The notes under the pieces: model-generated | Told to the model about the DNA's origin: nothing | Databases searched by the model: none | The model's input: only the letters and a program-made list of their open reading frames with translations | In this document: one piece after another, positions 1 to 9,013 of the stretch | Position numbering within the stretch: position 1 is the first letter of the stretch | Layout: each line of letters starts with the position of its first letter | Assembly: GCF_014205275.1 (NCBI RefSeq) | Contig: NZ_JACHND010000001.1 | Coordinates: forward strand, 4,464,001 to 4,528,000 | Reading direction: 5' to 3' | Source of the DNA: Sphaerisporangium siamense | GTDB taxonomy: Bacteria > Actinomycetota > Actinomycetes > Streptosporangiales > Streptosporangiaceae | Length of the DNA stretch: 64,000 nt | Program-made: the position numbers and the translations under genes

Positions 1-1755
1 GTACTCGGGGAACCGCCCCGCCCCGGTCGCCGCGAGGGCGTACAGGACGCCGGCCGCTCCGCTGGCCAGGTTCAGCCCGCCGCCCGGCAGGAACTGCGTC
101 GAATCGCCGGGGAACAGCCGGTCGTGGCGCTGGGGGGTCGCGGAGGCGAGGATCGCCCGGCGTGCGGCGTCCCTGAGCGAGGCCCAGGAGGCCCGGCCCG
201 GCAGCGGCAGCTCGCGCATCGCCCGCGTGTCGGGCCGCTCCCCGACCGCGCTGACCGTGCCGGCCGTGTTCGCGGTGTTCGCGGTGTTCGTCGTGTTCGC
301 GGTGTCGCCCGTGGTCTCCGGGGTGCCCGCCGGCGCGGCGCTCCGCTCCGGGCCGAGGATGGTCTCGACCGCCTCGTCGATGAATTCGCGCGGCACCGGG
401 AAGGTCTCGCGCACCAGGTCGGCGAGGTGGACCACCTTGGCCCGGTGCAGGGGGATCAGCACCGTGGACATCGTGGCGAACAGGCTCAGGCGCATGCAGG
501 CGAGCGAGTACTTGTCGGCCTCCACGCCGACCCGGTCGGGGGGAGGGCAGAAGCCGGGGTTGGCGAGCGTCGGCCGGGTGTTCTCCTCCGCCAGGCTGGC
601 CACCTCGAAGTCGATGAGCACGGCCCGGTCGCCCTCGACCAGGACGTTGAAGGGGTGCAGGTCACCGAACACGACCCCGCGCTCGTGCAGGGAGGCGATG
701 GCGCGCTCCACCTGGCCGAGCATCCTGAGCGCCCACTCGGTGTACTCCGCGGCGTCCTCGGGGGTGATCGCCGCGCGGATCAGCGGGTGGCGCCGCACCG
801 ACTCCTGGCTGAGCGTGGGGCCGTCCACGAACTCCTGGACCAGGAAGTGGTGGTCGCCGACGGTGAAGTAGTCGCGCATGCCCGGCACGGCGTCCAGCCC
901 GTCGAGCCGGCGCAGCATGTCCGCCTCGTGCCGGAGGCGCGCCACGGCGTCGCGGCCGACCGCGTCGAGCCCGGCGTGCGGCCTGGCCTCCTTGAGCACC
1001 ACCGTCTCGCCGGTGCGGGTGTCGGTCGCCTTGTAGACGCCGCCGCCGTTGGAGAAGTGCAGCACGCTCTCGATCGCGTACGGCAGGTCGGCCATGGTCA
1101 CCGCGTTGCGGGCGGCGAGGTGGGGCTCCAGGAAGGCGGGCAGCGTGACCCAGGGCGGGGGTGAGAAGGAGGGGCCGCGGCGGTCGGGCACGAGGACGCC
1201 GTCGGGGTCCTCGATCGCCAGCACGCGGTCCAGGTTGGCGTTGAGGCAGAACCGCTCGGCGAAGCCGCCGTAGCGGACGAACAGGGGGCCCTCGCCGATG
1301 CGCAGGTCGCTCAGGATGTAGGGGCCGGTCACGCCGCGCAGGAGCTCGTCGAGTTCCTTGATCACCAGTTCGAGCTCGGCCTCGTCCAAGGGGTAGATCG
1401 TGACCAGCTTGCCGCTGCTGCCCCGGTCGGCGTACTTGGAGCTCTGCATCATCGCGACGCGCGGACCGCGCAGGAACTTGAAGCTGGTCCGCCGGCCGAC
1501 GCAGTAGTCCCAGACGATGTCCAGCGTCTTCTCGGCGTCGGCCAGGCAGGAGGAGATGTGGATCTTCCAGCCCTGCGACGGCAGCGCTCTGTCCGCCGGC
1601 CCGTAGTGCAGCCACGTGTCCGTGACGCGGTGGTCCCACCCGGGAGGCACGGGCCTGCCGGCAATGGGGAAATCCGGATACTTGGCCCGCTGGTTGTCAA
1701 GGGTGTCGTAAAACAACGGATCCGCTTGGCAATAGACCTCGTACCGGGTGGTCAC
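1..1755 (-). CDS. Class III/IV lanthipeptide synthetase (LanKC), C-terminus cut by window edge
   Basis: This enzyme would phosphorylate Ser/Thr of a precursor peptide, eliminate phosphate and cyclise the peptide. About 585 residues are visible. Residues about 1-200 are the lyase-type N-terminal region, with the family hallmark QGWKIHIS near 61-68. A Ser/Thr kinase-like domain follows: ATP-site Lys about 255 in VVLKEARPH, and a catalytic loop FGDLHPFNVL near 360. After a Thr/Asn/Ala-rich repeat linker, the LanC-like cyclase begins at the edge (LASGAAGVLYAL), so zinc ligands cannot be checked and class III cannot be told from class IV. The GTG start at 1755 is preceded by a purine-rich GAGAGAGGGG stretch, and the frame is open down to base 1. 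No precursor-peptide gene is recognised immediately upstream; it may lie downstream, outside the window. Confidence 0.9.
   Translation of the reverse strand, partial: MTTRYEVYCQADPLFYDTLDNQRAKYPDFPIAGRPVPPGWDHRVTDTWLHYGPADRALPSQGWKIHISSCLADAEKTLDIVWDYCVGRRTSFKFLRGPRVAMMQSSKYADRGSSGKLVTIYPLDEAELELVIKELDELLRGVTGPYILSDLRIGEGPLFVRYGGFAERFCLNANLDRVLAIEDPDGVLVPDRRGPSFSPPPWVTLPAFLEPHLAARNAVTMADLPYAIESVLHFSNGGGVYKATDTRTGETVVLKEARPHAGLDAVGRDAVARLRHEADMLRRLDGLDAVPGMRDYFTVGDHHFLVQEFVDGPTLSQESVRRHPLIRAAITPEDAAEYTEWALRMLGQVERAIASLHERGVVFGDLHPFNVLVEGDRAVLIDFEVASLAEENTRPTLANPGFCPPPDRVGVEADKYSLACMRLSLFATMSTVLIPLHRAKVVHLADLVRETFPVPREFIDEAVETILGPERSAAPAGTPETTGDTANTTNTANTANTAGTVSAVGERPDTRAMRELPLPGRASWASLRDAARRAILASATPQRHDRLFPGDSTQFLPGGGLNLASGAAGVLYALAATGAGRFPEY
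266..301. repeat. Four tandem 9-bp units (GTGTTCGCG) inside the LanKC linker
   Basis: Three identical GTGTTCGCG units and one variant (GTGTTCGTC) lie head to tail. Read on the coding strand they encode a Thr/Asn/Ala repeat between the kinase and cyclase domains. Unit length is a multiple of three, so copy-number change would keep the frame. Confidence 0.85.
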
Positions 1756-2286
1756 GTCTCACGCCCCTCTCTCTGCTCGATCGCTGGGATGAGAATTACG
1801 GATAACCCCAGCCATGGCTAGTGACGGTACCCATAGGTGTCATATGCGGATGTCACTATTGCATTAGTGATGACTGTCATAGTCAGCGGCAATGACCTGT
1901 GGTTTTACGAACTTCCGGACTCGTCAAGAAAGTTCAAGAAGATTTGTGGCTTGACCTGGTTTAAGGGCAAAAAATGACCTTGACCTGGGGTGACGCAAAC
2001 CTGAACTTCTTTCGTATTCATCGAGTCATGCGGTGCGTCATGGCGAGCGTCGTTCGGTTCGGAGTGCCGTCGGCGGTTCGGGTCCGGCGTCGCGGGGACC
2101 CGGTGTTACAGGGCGGCGAACGCCTCGGCGAACCGAAGATTATTCGTACGTTTAACTGTGTTCGTGGGGGTATAGGGAGGGGTTCGGTCGCGCGGCAAAG
2201 ACTCGCGCAGCCCGTGCCTTGGAGGTGGAATCGACGGTTTTCCGGGGTCTGCCCGAGGAGAGGAACCCTGCGAAAAGGGGGAGATC
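1756..2286. other. 531-bp gene-free divergent region between LanKC and the DUF2795 gene
   Basis: No convincing CDS was found on either strand. Candidate starts on the LanKC strand (ATG at 1815, 1834, 1843, 1880) give peptides of about 20 residues or fewer, without a Ser/Cys-rich lanthipeptide core. The stretch is visibly less GC-rich than its flanks and contains two adjacent dyads (listed separately). The 9-mer TTGACCTGG occurs twice, at 1951 and 1980. It probably holds divergent promoters and operator sites. Confidence 0.6.
1853..1885. promoter_or_regulatory. Two adjacent dyad elements upstream of LanKC
   Basis: Bases 1853-1870 form a near-palindrome, TCACTA-T-TGCA-T-TAGTGA, with one mismatched pair. 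It abuts a second dyad at 1871-1885, TGACT-GTCAT-AGTCA. Another TAGTGA half-site lies at 1819-1824. The arrangement looks like an operator for LanKC or the divergent gene; the regulator is unknown. Confidence 0.45.
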
Positions 2287-2475
2287 ATGACCCAGGCAGA
2301 TTTCATCCACGTGCAGAAGTACTTGTCGGGAGTGGACTATCCCGCGTCGAAGGACACCCTGCTCGAACACGCCAAGGCGCAGGGCGCGGACCAGGACGCG
2401 GTGAAGGCCCTGGAGCGGCTGCCCGACCGCGAGTACGACGGCCCGAGCGGCGTCAGCAAGGAACTCGCCCGGTAG
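2287..2475 (+). CDS. DUF2795-type small protein
   Basis: A 62-residue protein that begins TQADFIHVQKYL and contains SGVDYPASKDTLLEHAK, the pattern of the actinobacterial DUF2795 family. It is small, helical and charged. Family function is unknown; members are cytosolic and lack a signal peptide, as here. The ATG is set by the strong upstream AAGGGGGAGATC. The gene is monocistronic, ending in a good hairpin, and divergent from the lanthipeptide synthetase. No functional link to that gene can be shown. Confidence 0.8.
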   Translation: MTQADFIHVQKYLSGVDYPASKDTLLEHAKAQGADQDAVKALERLPDREYDGPSGVSKELAR

Positions 2476-2503
2476 GCCCGGGCGTCGCCCGGACGCCCAG
2501 GCC
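2475..2503. terminator. Hairpin after the DUF2795 gene
   Basis: GGCC-c-GGGCGTC (2475-2486) pairs with GACGCCC-a-GGCC (2492-2503) around a 5-base loop. The stem is 11 bp with one mismatch and begins at the stop codon. There is no T-run, as is common for actinobacterial terminators. Confidence 0.65.
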
Positions 2504-2553
2504 GTGCGGCTCCGGGCGTACAGGCACGTCGTACCCGGCTCCCCGCCCGGGGG

Positions 2554-3498
2554 CTATCGCCGCGTCGCGGCTCGGTAGACGTCCTTGGTGAGGGCGGTGA
2601 GGCGGGCCGCGGAGGACTGGTAGCCGGCGCCGGCGGGCTGGAGCGTGAGCACGGCGATGATCAGACGGTCGCCCTTGCCGACGAGGCCGGTCGTGTGCAG
2701 CACGGGACGGCCGAGGTTCACCGGCGGGCGCGGGCCGCTCACCGCGGCGGTTCCGGCGGGCGTGAGGGCGGCTCCGCCCGCCGCGGCGGACCCGGCGGAG
2801 GGGCGTGTGCGCGAGCAGGGCACGGCCGGGCGGGCGCCGTAGCCCGACCAGCCCTGCTTGACCGCCCAGGGCCGGGGCGCCGCGCCCGGGATGCCGAAGT
2901 ACTGGTCGAAGTCGTCGGCCGCGCAGCGGGAGGCCTTGCGCAGGTGGCCAAGGATCACGTCCCTGACCTTCGGCTTCGCCCGCTCCAGCAGGTAGCGGTA
3001 GGTGGTGACGACGTCCGCGGCGCTGAGCGCGGTGTAGCCCCAGAAGCCCGGCCTGTTCGCGGGCGGCGGGCCGGTGTCGGCCAGGCCGAGACGGCGCGTC
3101 ACGCGGCCGATGATCGCCCCCTGGCCGCCGCGCTGCCAGAACACGGTGGCGGCGTCGTCGTCGCTGGCGCGCAGCATGCGCCGCAGCAGGTCCGCGTCGG
3201 CGCGCGGCACCGTGGTCGTGCGCGACTCCAGGTAGTCCAGCGCGATGAGGATCTTCACGACCGACGCCGACCGGAACCGCACGTGCGGCTTGTGCGCCAG
3301 CGCCGTCCTGCCCGTGACGCGGTCGAACACCACGTAGCTCGCGGCCGTCCCCGCCGGGATCCTCGGCGTCCGGGCCGCGCCCACGGCGCCCGAGGCCGGC
3401 GCGGCGGCCCGGGGGAGGAGCACGAGGGCGAGCGTGAGGGCGAGCACCGCGGCGAGGGCGCGTGACGCCCGCCGCGCGGGGGAGGTGAAGGACGACAC
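2554..3498 (-). CDS. Secreted serine hydrolase of the class A beta-lactamase fold
   Basis: A 314-residue protein with an N-terminal signal segment (Arg-rich start, hydrophobic residues about 13-29, Ala-rich cleavage zone). The penicillin-binding SxxK motif is Ser79-Val-Val-Lys82, so the acyl-serine machinery is present. The SDN-type element appears as Ser112-Asp-Asp and the KTG-type element as HTTG near 270. These departures, plus no obvious omega-loop Glu, argue against a standard beta-lactamase. It is more likely an exported transpeptidase- or esterase-like protein of unknown substrate. It is divergent from the polyphosphate glucokinase across about 110 bp. Confidence 0.75.
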   Translation of the reverse strand: MSSFTSPARRASRALAAVLALTLALVLLPRAAAPASGAVGAARTPRIPAGTAASYVVFDRVTGRTALAHKPHVRFRSASVVKILIALDYLESRTTTVPRADADLLRRMLRASDDDAATVFWQRGGQGAIIGRVTRRLGLADTGPPPANRPGFWGYTALSAADVVTTYRYLLERAKPKVRDVILGHLRKASRCAADDFDQYFGIPGAAPRPWAVKQGWSGYGARPAVPCSRTRPSAGSAAAGGAALTPAGTAAVSGPRPPVNLGRPVLHTTGLVGKGDRLIIAVLTLQPAGAGYQSSAARLTALTKDVYRAATRR

Positions 3499-3611
3499 CC
3501 GTCATCCCTACCAGATCCGGTGCGGCACAGGCGCGTGCGATCCGGGGAAGAGATGGTAGTTCTGCCTCGTACGTGGCAGACGACGGGGGAGAGCGGACAG
3601 GTGGGAGCGAC

Positions 3612-4370
3612 ATGAACACACTGGGAATCGACATCGGCGGGTCGGGCATCAAGGGCGCCCCGGTGGACACGGCGACCGGGACGCTGCTGGCGGAGCGGTG
3701 CAGGATACCGACGCCGAGCCCCTCCGCCCCCGGCGCCGTGGCCGAGGTGGTCCGGCGGATCGTCGAGCACTTCTCCTGGACGGGCCCGGTCGGGGTGACC
3801 TTCCCCGGCGTGGTGGTGGACGGCGTGACCAGGACCGCGGCGAACGTCGACCACGCCTGGATCGGCACGGACGCGCGGGCGCTGTTCACCGAGGCGAGCG
3901 GCCTCGGCGTCGTCGTGCTCAACGACGCCGACGCGGCGGGGGTCGCGGAGGCGACGTTCGGCGCGGGCCGCGGCCACGAGGGGCTGGTCCTCATGCTCAC
4001 CTTCGGCACCGGCATCGGCAGCGCCCTGATCATGAACGGCGCGCTGATCCCCAACACCGAGTTCGGGCACCTGGAGATCGACGGGCACGTGGCCGAGCGC
4101 CGCGCCTCCGACCACGCTCGTGAGGCGCACGACCTGACCTGGGAGAAGTGGGCCCAGCGCGTCCAGCGGTACCTGGAGCACGTCCAGATGCTGATGTCGC
4201 CCTCGCTGATCGTCATCGGCGGCGGGGTCAGCAAGAAGGCCGACAAGTTCCTCCGCTTCATCGATCTTCCCGGCACCACCGTGGTGCCCGCCGCCCTGCT
4301 CAACAACGCCGGCATCATCGGCGCCGCGCTCGCCGCCGCCTCCGCCGCGGTCCCGGTCTCCCACCCGTGA
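3612..4370 (+). CDS. ppgK: Polyphosphate glucokinase
   Basis: A 252-residue ROK-family sugar kinase that phosphorylates glucose using polyphosphate (and usually ATP). Motifs seen: phosphate-1 loop [11 protein letters not shown] at the N-terminus, catalytic [15 protein letters not shown], phosphate-2 loop [12 protein letters not shown], and EFGHLEID. Length and motifs match actinobacterial PpgK. The ATG at 3612 is chosen because GTGGGAGCGAC sits just before it; an upstream in-frame ATG at 3573 lacks such a site. It is cytosolic and followed by a hairpin at 4412-4439. Confidence 0.92.
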   Translation: MNTLGIDIGGSGIKGAPVDTATGTLLAERCRIPTPSPSAPGAVAEVVRRIVEHFSWTGPVGVTFPGVVVDGVTRTAANVDHAWIGTDARALFTEASGLGVVVLNDADAAGVAEATFGAGRGHEGLVLMLTFGTGIGSALIMNGALIPNTEFGHLEIDGHVAERRASDHAREAHDLTWEKWAQRVQRYLEHVQMLMSPSLIVIGGGVSKKADKFLRFIDLPGTTVVPAALLNNAGIIGAALAAASAAVPVSHP

Positions 4371-4411
4371 CGGCGGGGCCCGCCGCGTGCCGCCGTGACC
4401 GGAGAAGAGCA

Positions 4412-4439
4412 CGGGGCCGGTGCATCGGATCGGGCCCCG
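4412..4439. terminator. Hairpin after ppgK
   Basis: CGGGGCC (4412-4418) pairs with GGCCCCG (4433-4439) around a 14-base loop, about 45 bp after the ppgK stop and before the next ribosome-binding site. Confidence 0.5.
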
Positions 4440-4494
4440 GTGTTTGCCCGTGTCTGGGAGGGCACCTTTAACAAGTGGGTGGGAAGGAGGAAAC

Positions 4495-4926
4495 GTGAAG
4501 GTGACCATCGCATTGCGCTTGCCGCGAGACGCGGCGAGCGTGTCCGTCACCCGGCAGATCCTCGGCGCCGAGCTGGAGGTCCTCGGGGTGGAGCGTCAGA
4601 TCCGGGAGGACGTCCAGCTCATGCTCACCGAGGCGTGCTCGAACGTCATCAGGCACGCCAACGCGGGGGACGAGTACACCGTCAGCGTGGAGGTGCTGGA
4701 CGACAAGTGCCTGATAACCGTGACCGACACCGGCACCGGCTTCGACCCTGACCAGGTGAGTCCGGGCAGGCCGCTCGCCGAGCACGGCCGGGGGCTCCAG
4801 ATCATGCGCGCGCTCGCCGACGACGTCCGGTTCATGAACCGGCCGCGGCACGGCGCGATCGTCTGCCTGGAGAAGACGTTGAGGTTCGTCAAGGACGCCC
4901 CCGGTCGCCTGCTCAGCACCCACTGA
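4495..4926 (+). CDS. RsbW-like anti-sigma factor / ATP-binding regulator
   Basis: A 143-residue GHKL-fold protein. The N-box is EACSNVIRHA, the G1 box DTGTGFD and the G2 box GRGLQIM, as in RsbW/SpoIIAB-type serine kinases that bind sigma factors or phosphorylate anti-sigma-factor antagonists. There is no sensor or phosphoacceptor His domain. The GTG at 4495 has an excellent ribosome-binding site (GGAAGGAGG, 4 nt away). No sigma factor or STAS partner lies beside it, so its target is unknown. Actinomycetes carry many such orphan proteins. Confidence 0.82.
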   Translation: MKVTIALRLPRDAASVSVTRQILGAELEVLGVERQIREDVQLMLTEACSNVIRHANAGDEYTVSVEVLDDKCLITVTDTGTGFDPDQVSPGRPLAEHGRGLQIMRALADDVRFMNRPRHGAIVCLEKTLRFVKDAPGRLLSTH

Positions 4927-5119
4927 CCGGCGCTGACCGGCACTGATCGGCGCGGCCGCCGTCGCCGGGCGCCCCCGTCGGCCCCGGCGCGGATCGCGCG
5001 GGCGCCGGTCGCGCGCCCCCGGCGTCCCGGGTCACGCCTAAACCGTTGGCGCGGGACCCGGGAGGGTTGCTTATCCTTTCCGGTGGCGGCCATCTGACGG
5101 GACGGCCGGGAAAGCGACC

Positions 5120-8100
5120 ATGGGATCTTCTTCGGTGACATCGCCCTTGACCGGCCTGCGCGAACGCCTGCCCGCGCTCATGCTGCGCGACGAGCTGAGG
5201 CTTCGCCGCCGCATCGACGGCGCACGCAAGGTGCGCGACCACAAGGCGCTGCGGGCCATCGCCGACCAGGTGACGGGCCAGATCGAGGCGGCCGAGGCCA
5301 GGGTCGGGGCGCGCCGGGCCCTGGTGCCCGCTCTCACCTACCCCGAGGCCCTGCCGGTCAGCATGCGCAGGGACGAGATCCTCGCGGCCGTGCGCGACCA
5401 TCAGGTGGTCATCGTCGCGGGCGAGACCGGGTCCGGCAAGACCACCCAGATCCCCAAGATCTGCCTCGAACTCGGCCGGGGCGTCAAGGGCCAGATCGGT
5501 CACACCCAGCCGCGCAGGATCGCCGCCCGCACCGTGGCCGAGCGCATCGCGGAAGAGCTGGGCATCCCCCTCGGCGGCGCCGTCGGCTACAAGGTGCGCT
5601 TCACCGACCACTCCGGCGACGACACCCTGGTCAAGCTGATGACCGACGGCATCCTGCTGGCCGAGATGCAGCGCGACCGCCTGCTGTCCCGCTACGACAC
5701 GCTGATCATCGACGAGGCCCACGAGCGCAGCCTCAACATCGACTTCATCCTCGGCTACCTCAAACAGCTCCTGCCCCGCCGCCCCGACCTCAAGGTGATC
5801 ATCACCTCGGCCACGATCGACCCCGAGCGCTTCTCACGCCACTTCGGCGACGCTCCCGTCATCGAGGTCTCCGGCCGCACCTACCCCGTCGAGGTCCGCT
5901 ACCGCCCGATCACCGACGACCAGGAGGACCAGGCGCAGGCGATCGTCGACGCGGTGGACGAGCTCTGCGCCGAGGGTCCTGGCGACATCCTCGTCTTCCT
6001 CAGCGGCGAGCGCGAGATCCGCGACACCGCCGAGGCCCTGAAGGGCCGCGACGAAGAGGTGCTCCCGCTGTTCGCGCGGCTGTCGGCGGGCGAGCAGCAC
6101 CGGGTCTTCCAGCAGCACCGCGGGCGCAGGATCGTCCTGTCCACCAACGTCGCCGAGACCTCCCTCACCGTCCCGGGCATCAAGTACGTCATCGACCCCG
6201 GCTTCGCCCGCGTCTCCCGCTACAGCCACCGGCTGAAGGTCCAGCGCCTGCCCATCGAGCCGATCTCGCAGGCGTCGGCGAACCAGCGCAAGGGCCGCTG
6301 CGGCCGCACCTCCGACGGCGTGTGCGTCCGCCTCTACTCCGAGGAGGACTTCCTCGGCCGGCCTGAGTTCACCGATCCCGAGATCCTGCGCACCAACCTC
6401 GCCTCGGTCATCCTGCAGATGACCACGCTCGGCCTCGGCGACATCGCGGCCTTCCCGTTCGTGGAGCCGCCCGACCAGCGGCAGGTCAAGGACGGCGTCA
6501 ACCTGCTGCACGAGCTCGGCGCCTTCGACGACGACCGCAAGCTCACGCCCATCGGCGGCAAGCTCGCCCAGCTCCCCGTCGACCCCCGTCTCGCCCGCAT
6601 GGTGCTCGCCGCCCACGACAACGGCTGCGCCGAGGAGGTCATGGTCATCGCCGCGGCCCTGTCCATCCAGGACCCCCGCGAGCGGCCCGCCGACAAGCAG
6701 GCCCAGGCCGACCAGAAGCACGCCCGCTTCGCCGACAAGGAATCGGACTTCCTCACCTTCCTGAAGCTCTGGGACCATCTGCGCGAGCAGCAGAAAGAAC
6801 TGTCCTCCAGCCAGTTCCGGCGCATGTGCAAGGCCGACTACCTCAACTACCTGCGCGTGCGCGAATGGCAGGACCTCTACAGCCAGCTCCGGCAGGTCGC
6901 CACCGGCATGGGCGTCACGCTCAACTCGGCCCGCGCCGAGCCGTACGCCGTGCACGTCTCGCTGCTGGCGGGCATGCTCTCCCACATCGGCGTCATGGAC
7001 GTCGACAAGGACGCCGACAAGAACGGGGCCGGTGCGCGCCGCCGCGCCATGCGCGAGTACCTGGGCGCCCGGGGTGCGAAGTTCGCGATCTTCCCCGGCT
7101 CCGCGCTGTTCCGCAAGCAGCCCCGGTGGGTCATGGCCGGCGAGCTGGTCGAGACCTCGCGGCTGTGGGCGCGCGTGGTCGCGAAGATCGAGCCGCAGTG
7201 GATCGAACCGCTCGCCGGCCACTTGGTCAAGCGCACCTACAGCGAGCCCCACTGGGAGAAGAGCCAGGGCGCCGTCATGGCGTCCGAGAAGGTCACGCTG
7301 TACGGGGTGCCGATCGTCGTGGACCGCAAGGTCAACTACGGGCGGGTCGACCCCGAGCTGTCGCGCGACCTGTTCATCCGCCACGCCCTGGTGGAGGGCG
7401 ACTGGGACACCCACCACCGCTTCCTGAAGGACAACCGCCGCCTGCTGTCGGAGGTCGAGGAGCTGGAGGCCCGCGCGCGGCGGCGCGACATCCTGGTCGA
7501 CGACGAGACGCTGTTCGACTTCTACGACAAGCGCGTCCCCGATCACGTCGTCTCCGCGCGCCACTTCGACACCTGGTGGAAGCGCGAGCGGCAGACCCGG
7601 CCGGAGCTGCTCACCTTCACCTCCGACATGCTCATCAACGCGGGCGCCGACGCCGACGACCTGCAACAGGCCTACCCCGACGCCTGGCGGCACCTCGGCC
7701 AGCGCATGCGGCTCACCTACCAGTTCGAGCCCGGCGCCGACGCCGACGGCGTGACCGTGCACGTCCCCCTGCAGATCCTCAACCAGTTCGAGGGCGACGG
7801 CTTCGACTGGCAGGTGCCGGGCATGCGCGAGGAACTCGTCACCGAGATGATCCGCTCGCTGCCCAAGCCGCTGCGCCGCAACTTCGTGCCCGCGCCGAAC
7901 TACGCCAAGGCCGTGCTGGAGCACGTCACGCCCGGCAAGGAACCGGTGGCCGAAGCGGTGTCCCGCGAGCTGTCCCGGCTCACCGGCGTCCAGGTGCCCG
8001 CCGACGCGTTCGACCCCGCCCGCCTGCCCGACCACCTGCGCGTCACCTACCGGGTGGTGGACGAGCGCAAGCGCACCGTGGGCGAGGACAAGGACCTGGC

Positions 8101-9013
8101 CGCGCTCAAGAGCAGCCTCGCCCCCAAGGTGCGCGCCACCCTCTCGCGCGCCGGGGAGGAGCTGGAGCGCACCGGCCTGCGCGCGTGGACGTTCGGCGAC
8201 CTGCCCAAGCTCTTCGAGCAGGGCCGCCTGAAGGGCTACCCCGCGCTGGTGGACGAGGGCGGCACGGTGGGGGTGCGGGTCTTCCAGACCGAGGCCGAGC
8301 AGCGCGACGCCATGGGGCCGGGCATGCGCCGGCTCGTCCTGCTCAACGTCGTCTCGCCCGCCAAGGGCATCCTGCGGGGCCTGACCACCCAGCAGAAGCT
8401 GGCCCTCAGCCACAGCCCGCACCGCGACGCCGCCGACCTGTTCGAGGACTGCGTCACGTGCGCGGCCGACAAGCTCATCGCCGACGCGGGCGGCCCCGCC
8501 TGGAACCCCGGCGACTTCCGCCGCGTCCACGACCACGTGCGCGCCGAGCTGTACGACACCACCGCCGAGGTCGTCGCCCGCGTCGAACGCGTCCTGGTCA
8601 TCTGGCACGGCGTGCGGAACACGCTGGCCGCGATGAAGAGCCCGGCGGACGCGCTGGAGGAGATCGACGAGCACCTCGGCGAGCTGGTCTTCCCCGGCTT
8701 CGTCACCGCGACCGGCTCGCGCCGCCTTCCCGACCTGCAACGCTACCTGCGCGCGGTGGAACGCCGCCTGGAGAAGCTCCCCGACGACCCCTACCGCGAC
8801 CACGAGCGCATGCTCAAGCTGGACGAGATGCGCCTGGCCTACGACGATCTGCTCGGCCGGCTGCCCCCGGCCCGGCGCTCGGAGGACGCGGTGGTGGAGA
8901 TCCGCTGGATGCTGGAGGAGCTGAGGGTCAGCTACTTCGCCCAGACCCTGGGCACGCCGTACCCGATCAGTGACAAGCGCATCACCAAGGCGATGGAGCG
9001 CCTCACGGCCTGA
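5120..9013 (+). CDS. hrpA: ATP-dependent RNA helicase HrpA
   Basis: A 1297-residue DEAH-box helicase of the long HrpA type. Motif I AGETGSGKTTQ lies near residue 100, the DEAH box IDEAHERS near 197, SAT (TSATID) about 40 residues later, and motif VI QRKGRCGRTSDG near 390. Winged-helix, ratchet and OB domains follow, then the long DUF3418-type C-terminus of HrpA. Length is normal for actinobacterial HrpA. In other bacteria HrpA acts on structured mRNA and on colliding ribosomes. The stop overlaps the 3' end of the convergent SEFIR gene by 11 bp. Confidence 0.95.
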   Translation: MGSSSVTSPLTGLRERLPALMLRDELRLRRRIDGARKVRDHKALRAIADQVTGQIEAAEARVGARRALVPALTYPEALPVSMRRDEILAAVRDHQVVIVAGETGSGKTTQIPKICLELGRGVKGQIGHTQPRRIAARTVAERIAEELGIPLGGAVGYKVRFTDHSGDDTLVKLMTDGILLAEMQRDRLLSRYDTLIIDEAHERSLNIDFILGYLKQLLPRRPDLKVIITSATIDPERFSRHFGDAPVIEVSGRTYPVEVRYRPITDDQEDQAQAIVDAVDELCAEGPGDILVFLSGEREIRDTAEALKGRDEEVLPLFARLSAGEQHRVFQQHRGRRIVLSTNVAETSLTVPGIKYVIDPGFARVSRYSHRLKVQRLPIEPISQASANQRKGRCGRTSDGVCVRLYSEEDFLGRPEFTDPEILRTNLASVILQMTTLGLGDIAAFPFVEPPDQRQVKDGVNLLHELGAFDDDRKLTPIGGKLAQLPVDPRLARMVLAAHDNGCAEEVMVIAAALSIQDPRERPADKQAQADQKHARFADKESDFLTFLKLWDHLREQQKELSSSQFRRMCKADYLNYLRVREWQDLYSQLRQVATGMGVTLNSARAEPYAVHVSLLAGMLSHIGVMDVDKDADKNGAGARRRAMREYLGARGAKFAIFPGSALFRKQPRWVMAGELVETSRLWARVVAKIEPQWIEPLAGHLVKRTYSEPHWEKSQGAVMASEKVTLYGVPIVVDRKVNYGRVDPELSRDLFIRHALVEGDWDTHHRFLKDNRRLLSEVEELEARARRRDILVDDETLFDFYDKRVPDHVVSARHFDTWWKRERQTRPELLTFTSDMLINAGADADDLQQAYPDAWRHLGQRMRLTYQFEPGADADGVTVHVPLQILNQFEGDGFDWQVPGMREELVTEMIRSLPKPLRRNFVPAPNYAKAVLEHVTPGKEPVAEAVSRELSRLTGVQVPADAFDPARLPDHLRVTYRVVDERKRTVGEDKDLAALKSSLAPKVRATLSRAGEELERTGLRAWTFGDLPKLFEQGRLKGYPALVDEGGTVGVRVFQTEAEQRDAMGPGMRRLVLLNVVSPAKGILRGLTTQQKLALSHSPHRDAADLFEDCVTCAADKLIADAGGPAWNPGDFRRVHDHVRAELYDTTAEVVARVERVLVIWHGVRNTLAAMKSPADALEEIDEHLGELVFPGFVTATGSRRLPDLQRYLRAVERRLEKLPDDPYRDHERMLKLDEMRLAYDDLLGRLPPARRSEDAVVEIRWMLEELRVSYFAQTLGTPYPISDKRITKAMERLTA

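Noticed and set aside
1756-2286. Short upstream peptides as lanthipeptide precursors
   Set aside because: Frames from ATG at 1815, 1834, 1843 and 1880 are 13-20 residues and lack a leader helix or a Ser/Cys core.
1974-2591. A 205-codon plus-strand frame overlapping the DUF2795 gene
   Set aside because: No ribosome-binding site, Arg/Gly-rich composition, and it overlaps in another frame the DUF2795 gene, which has a strong ribosome-binding site.
5834-8803. A 989-codon open frame antisense to the helicase gene
   Set aside because: Composition is Gly/Ala/Val/Leu/His-heavy antisense of a high-GC gene with no domain. HrpA on the other strand is unambiguous.
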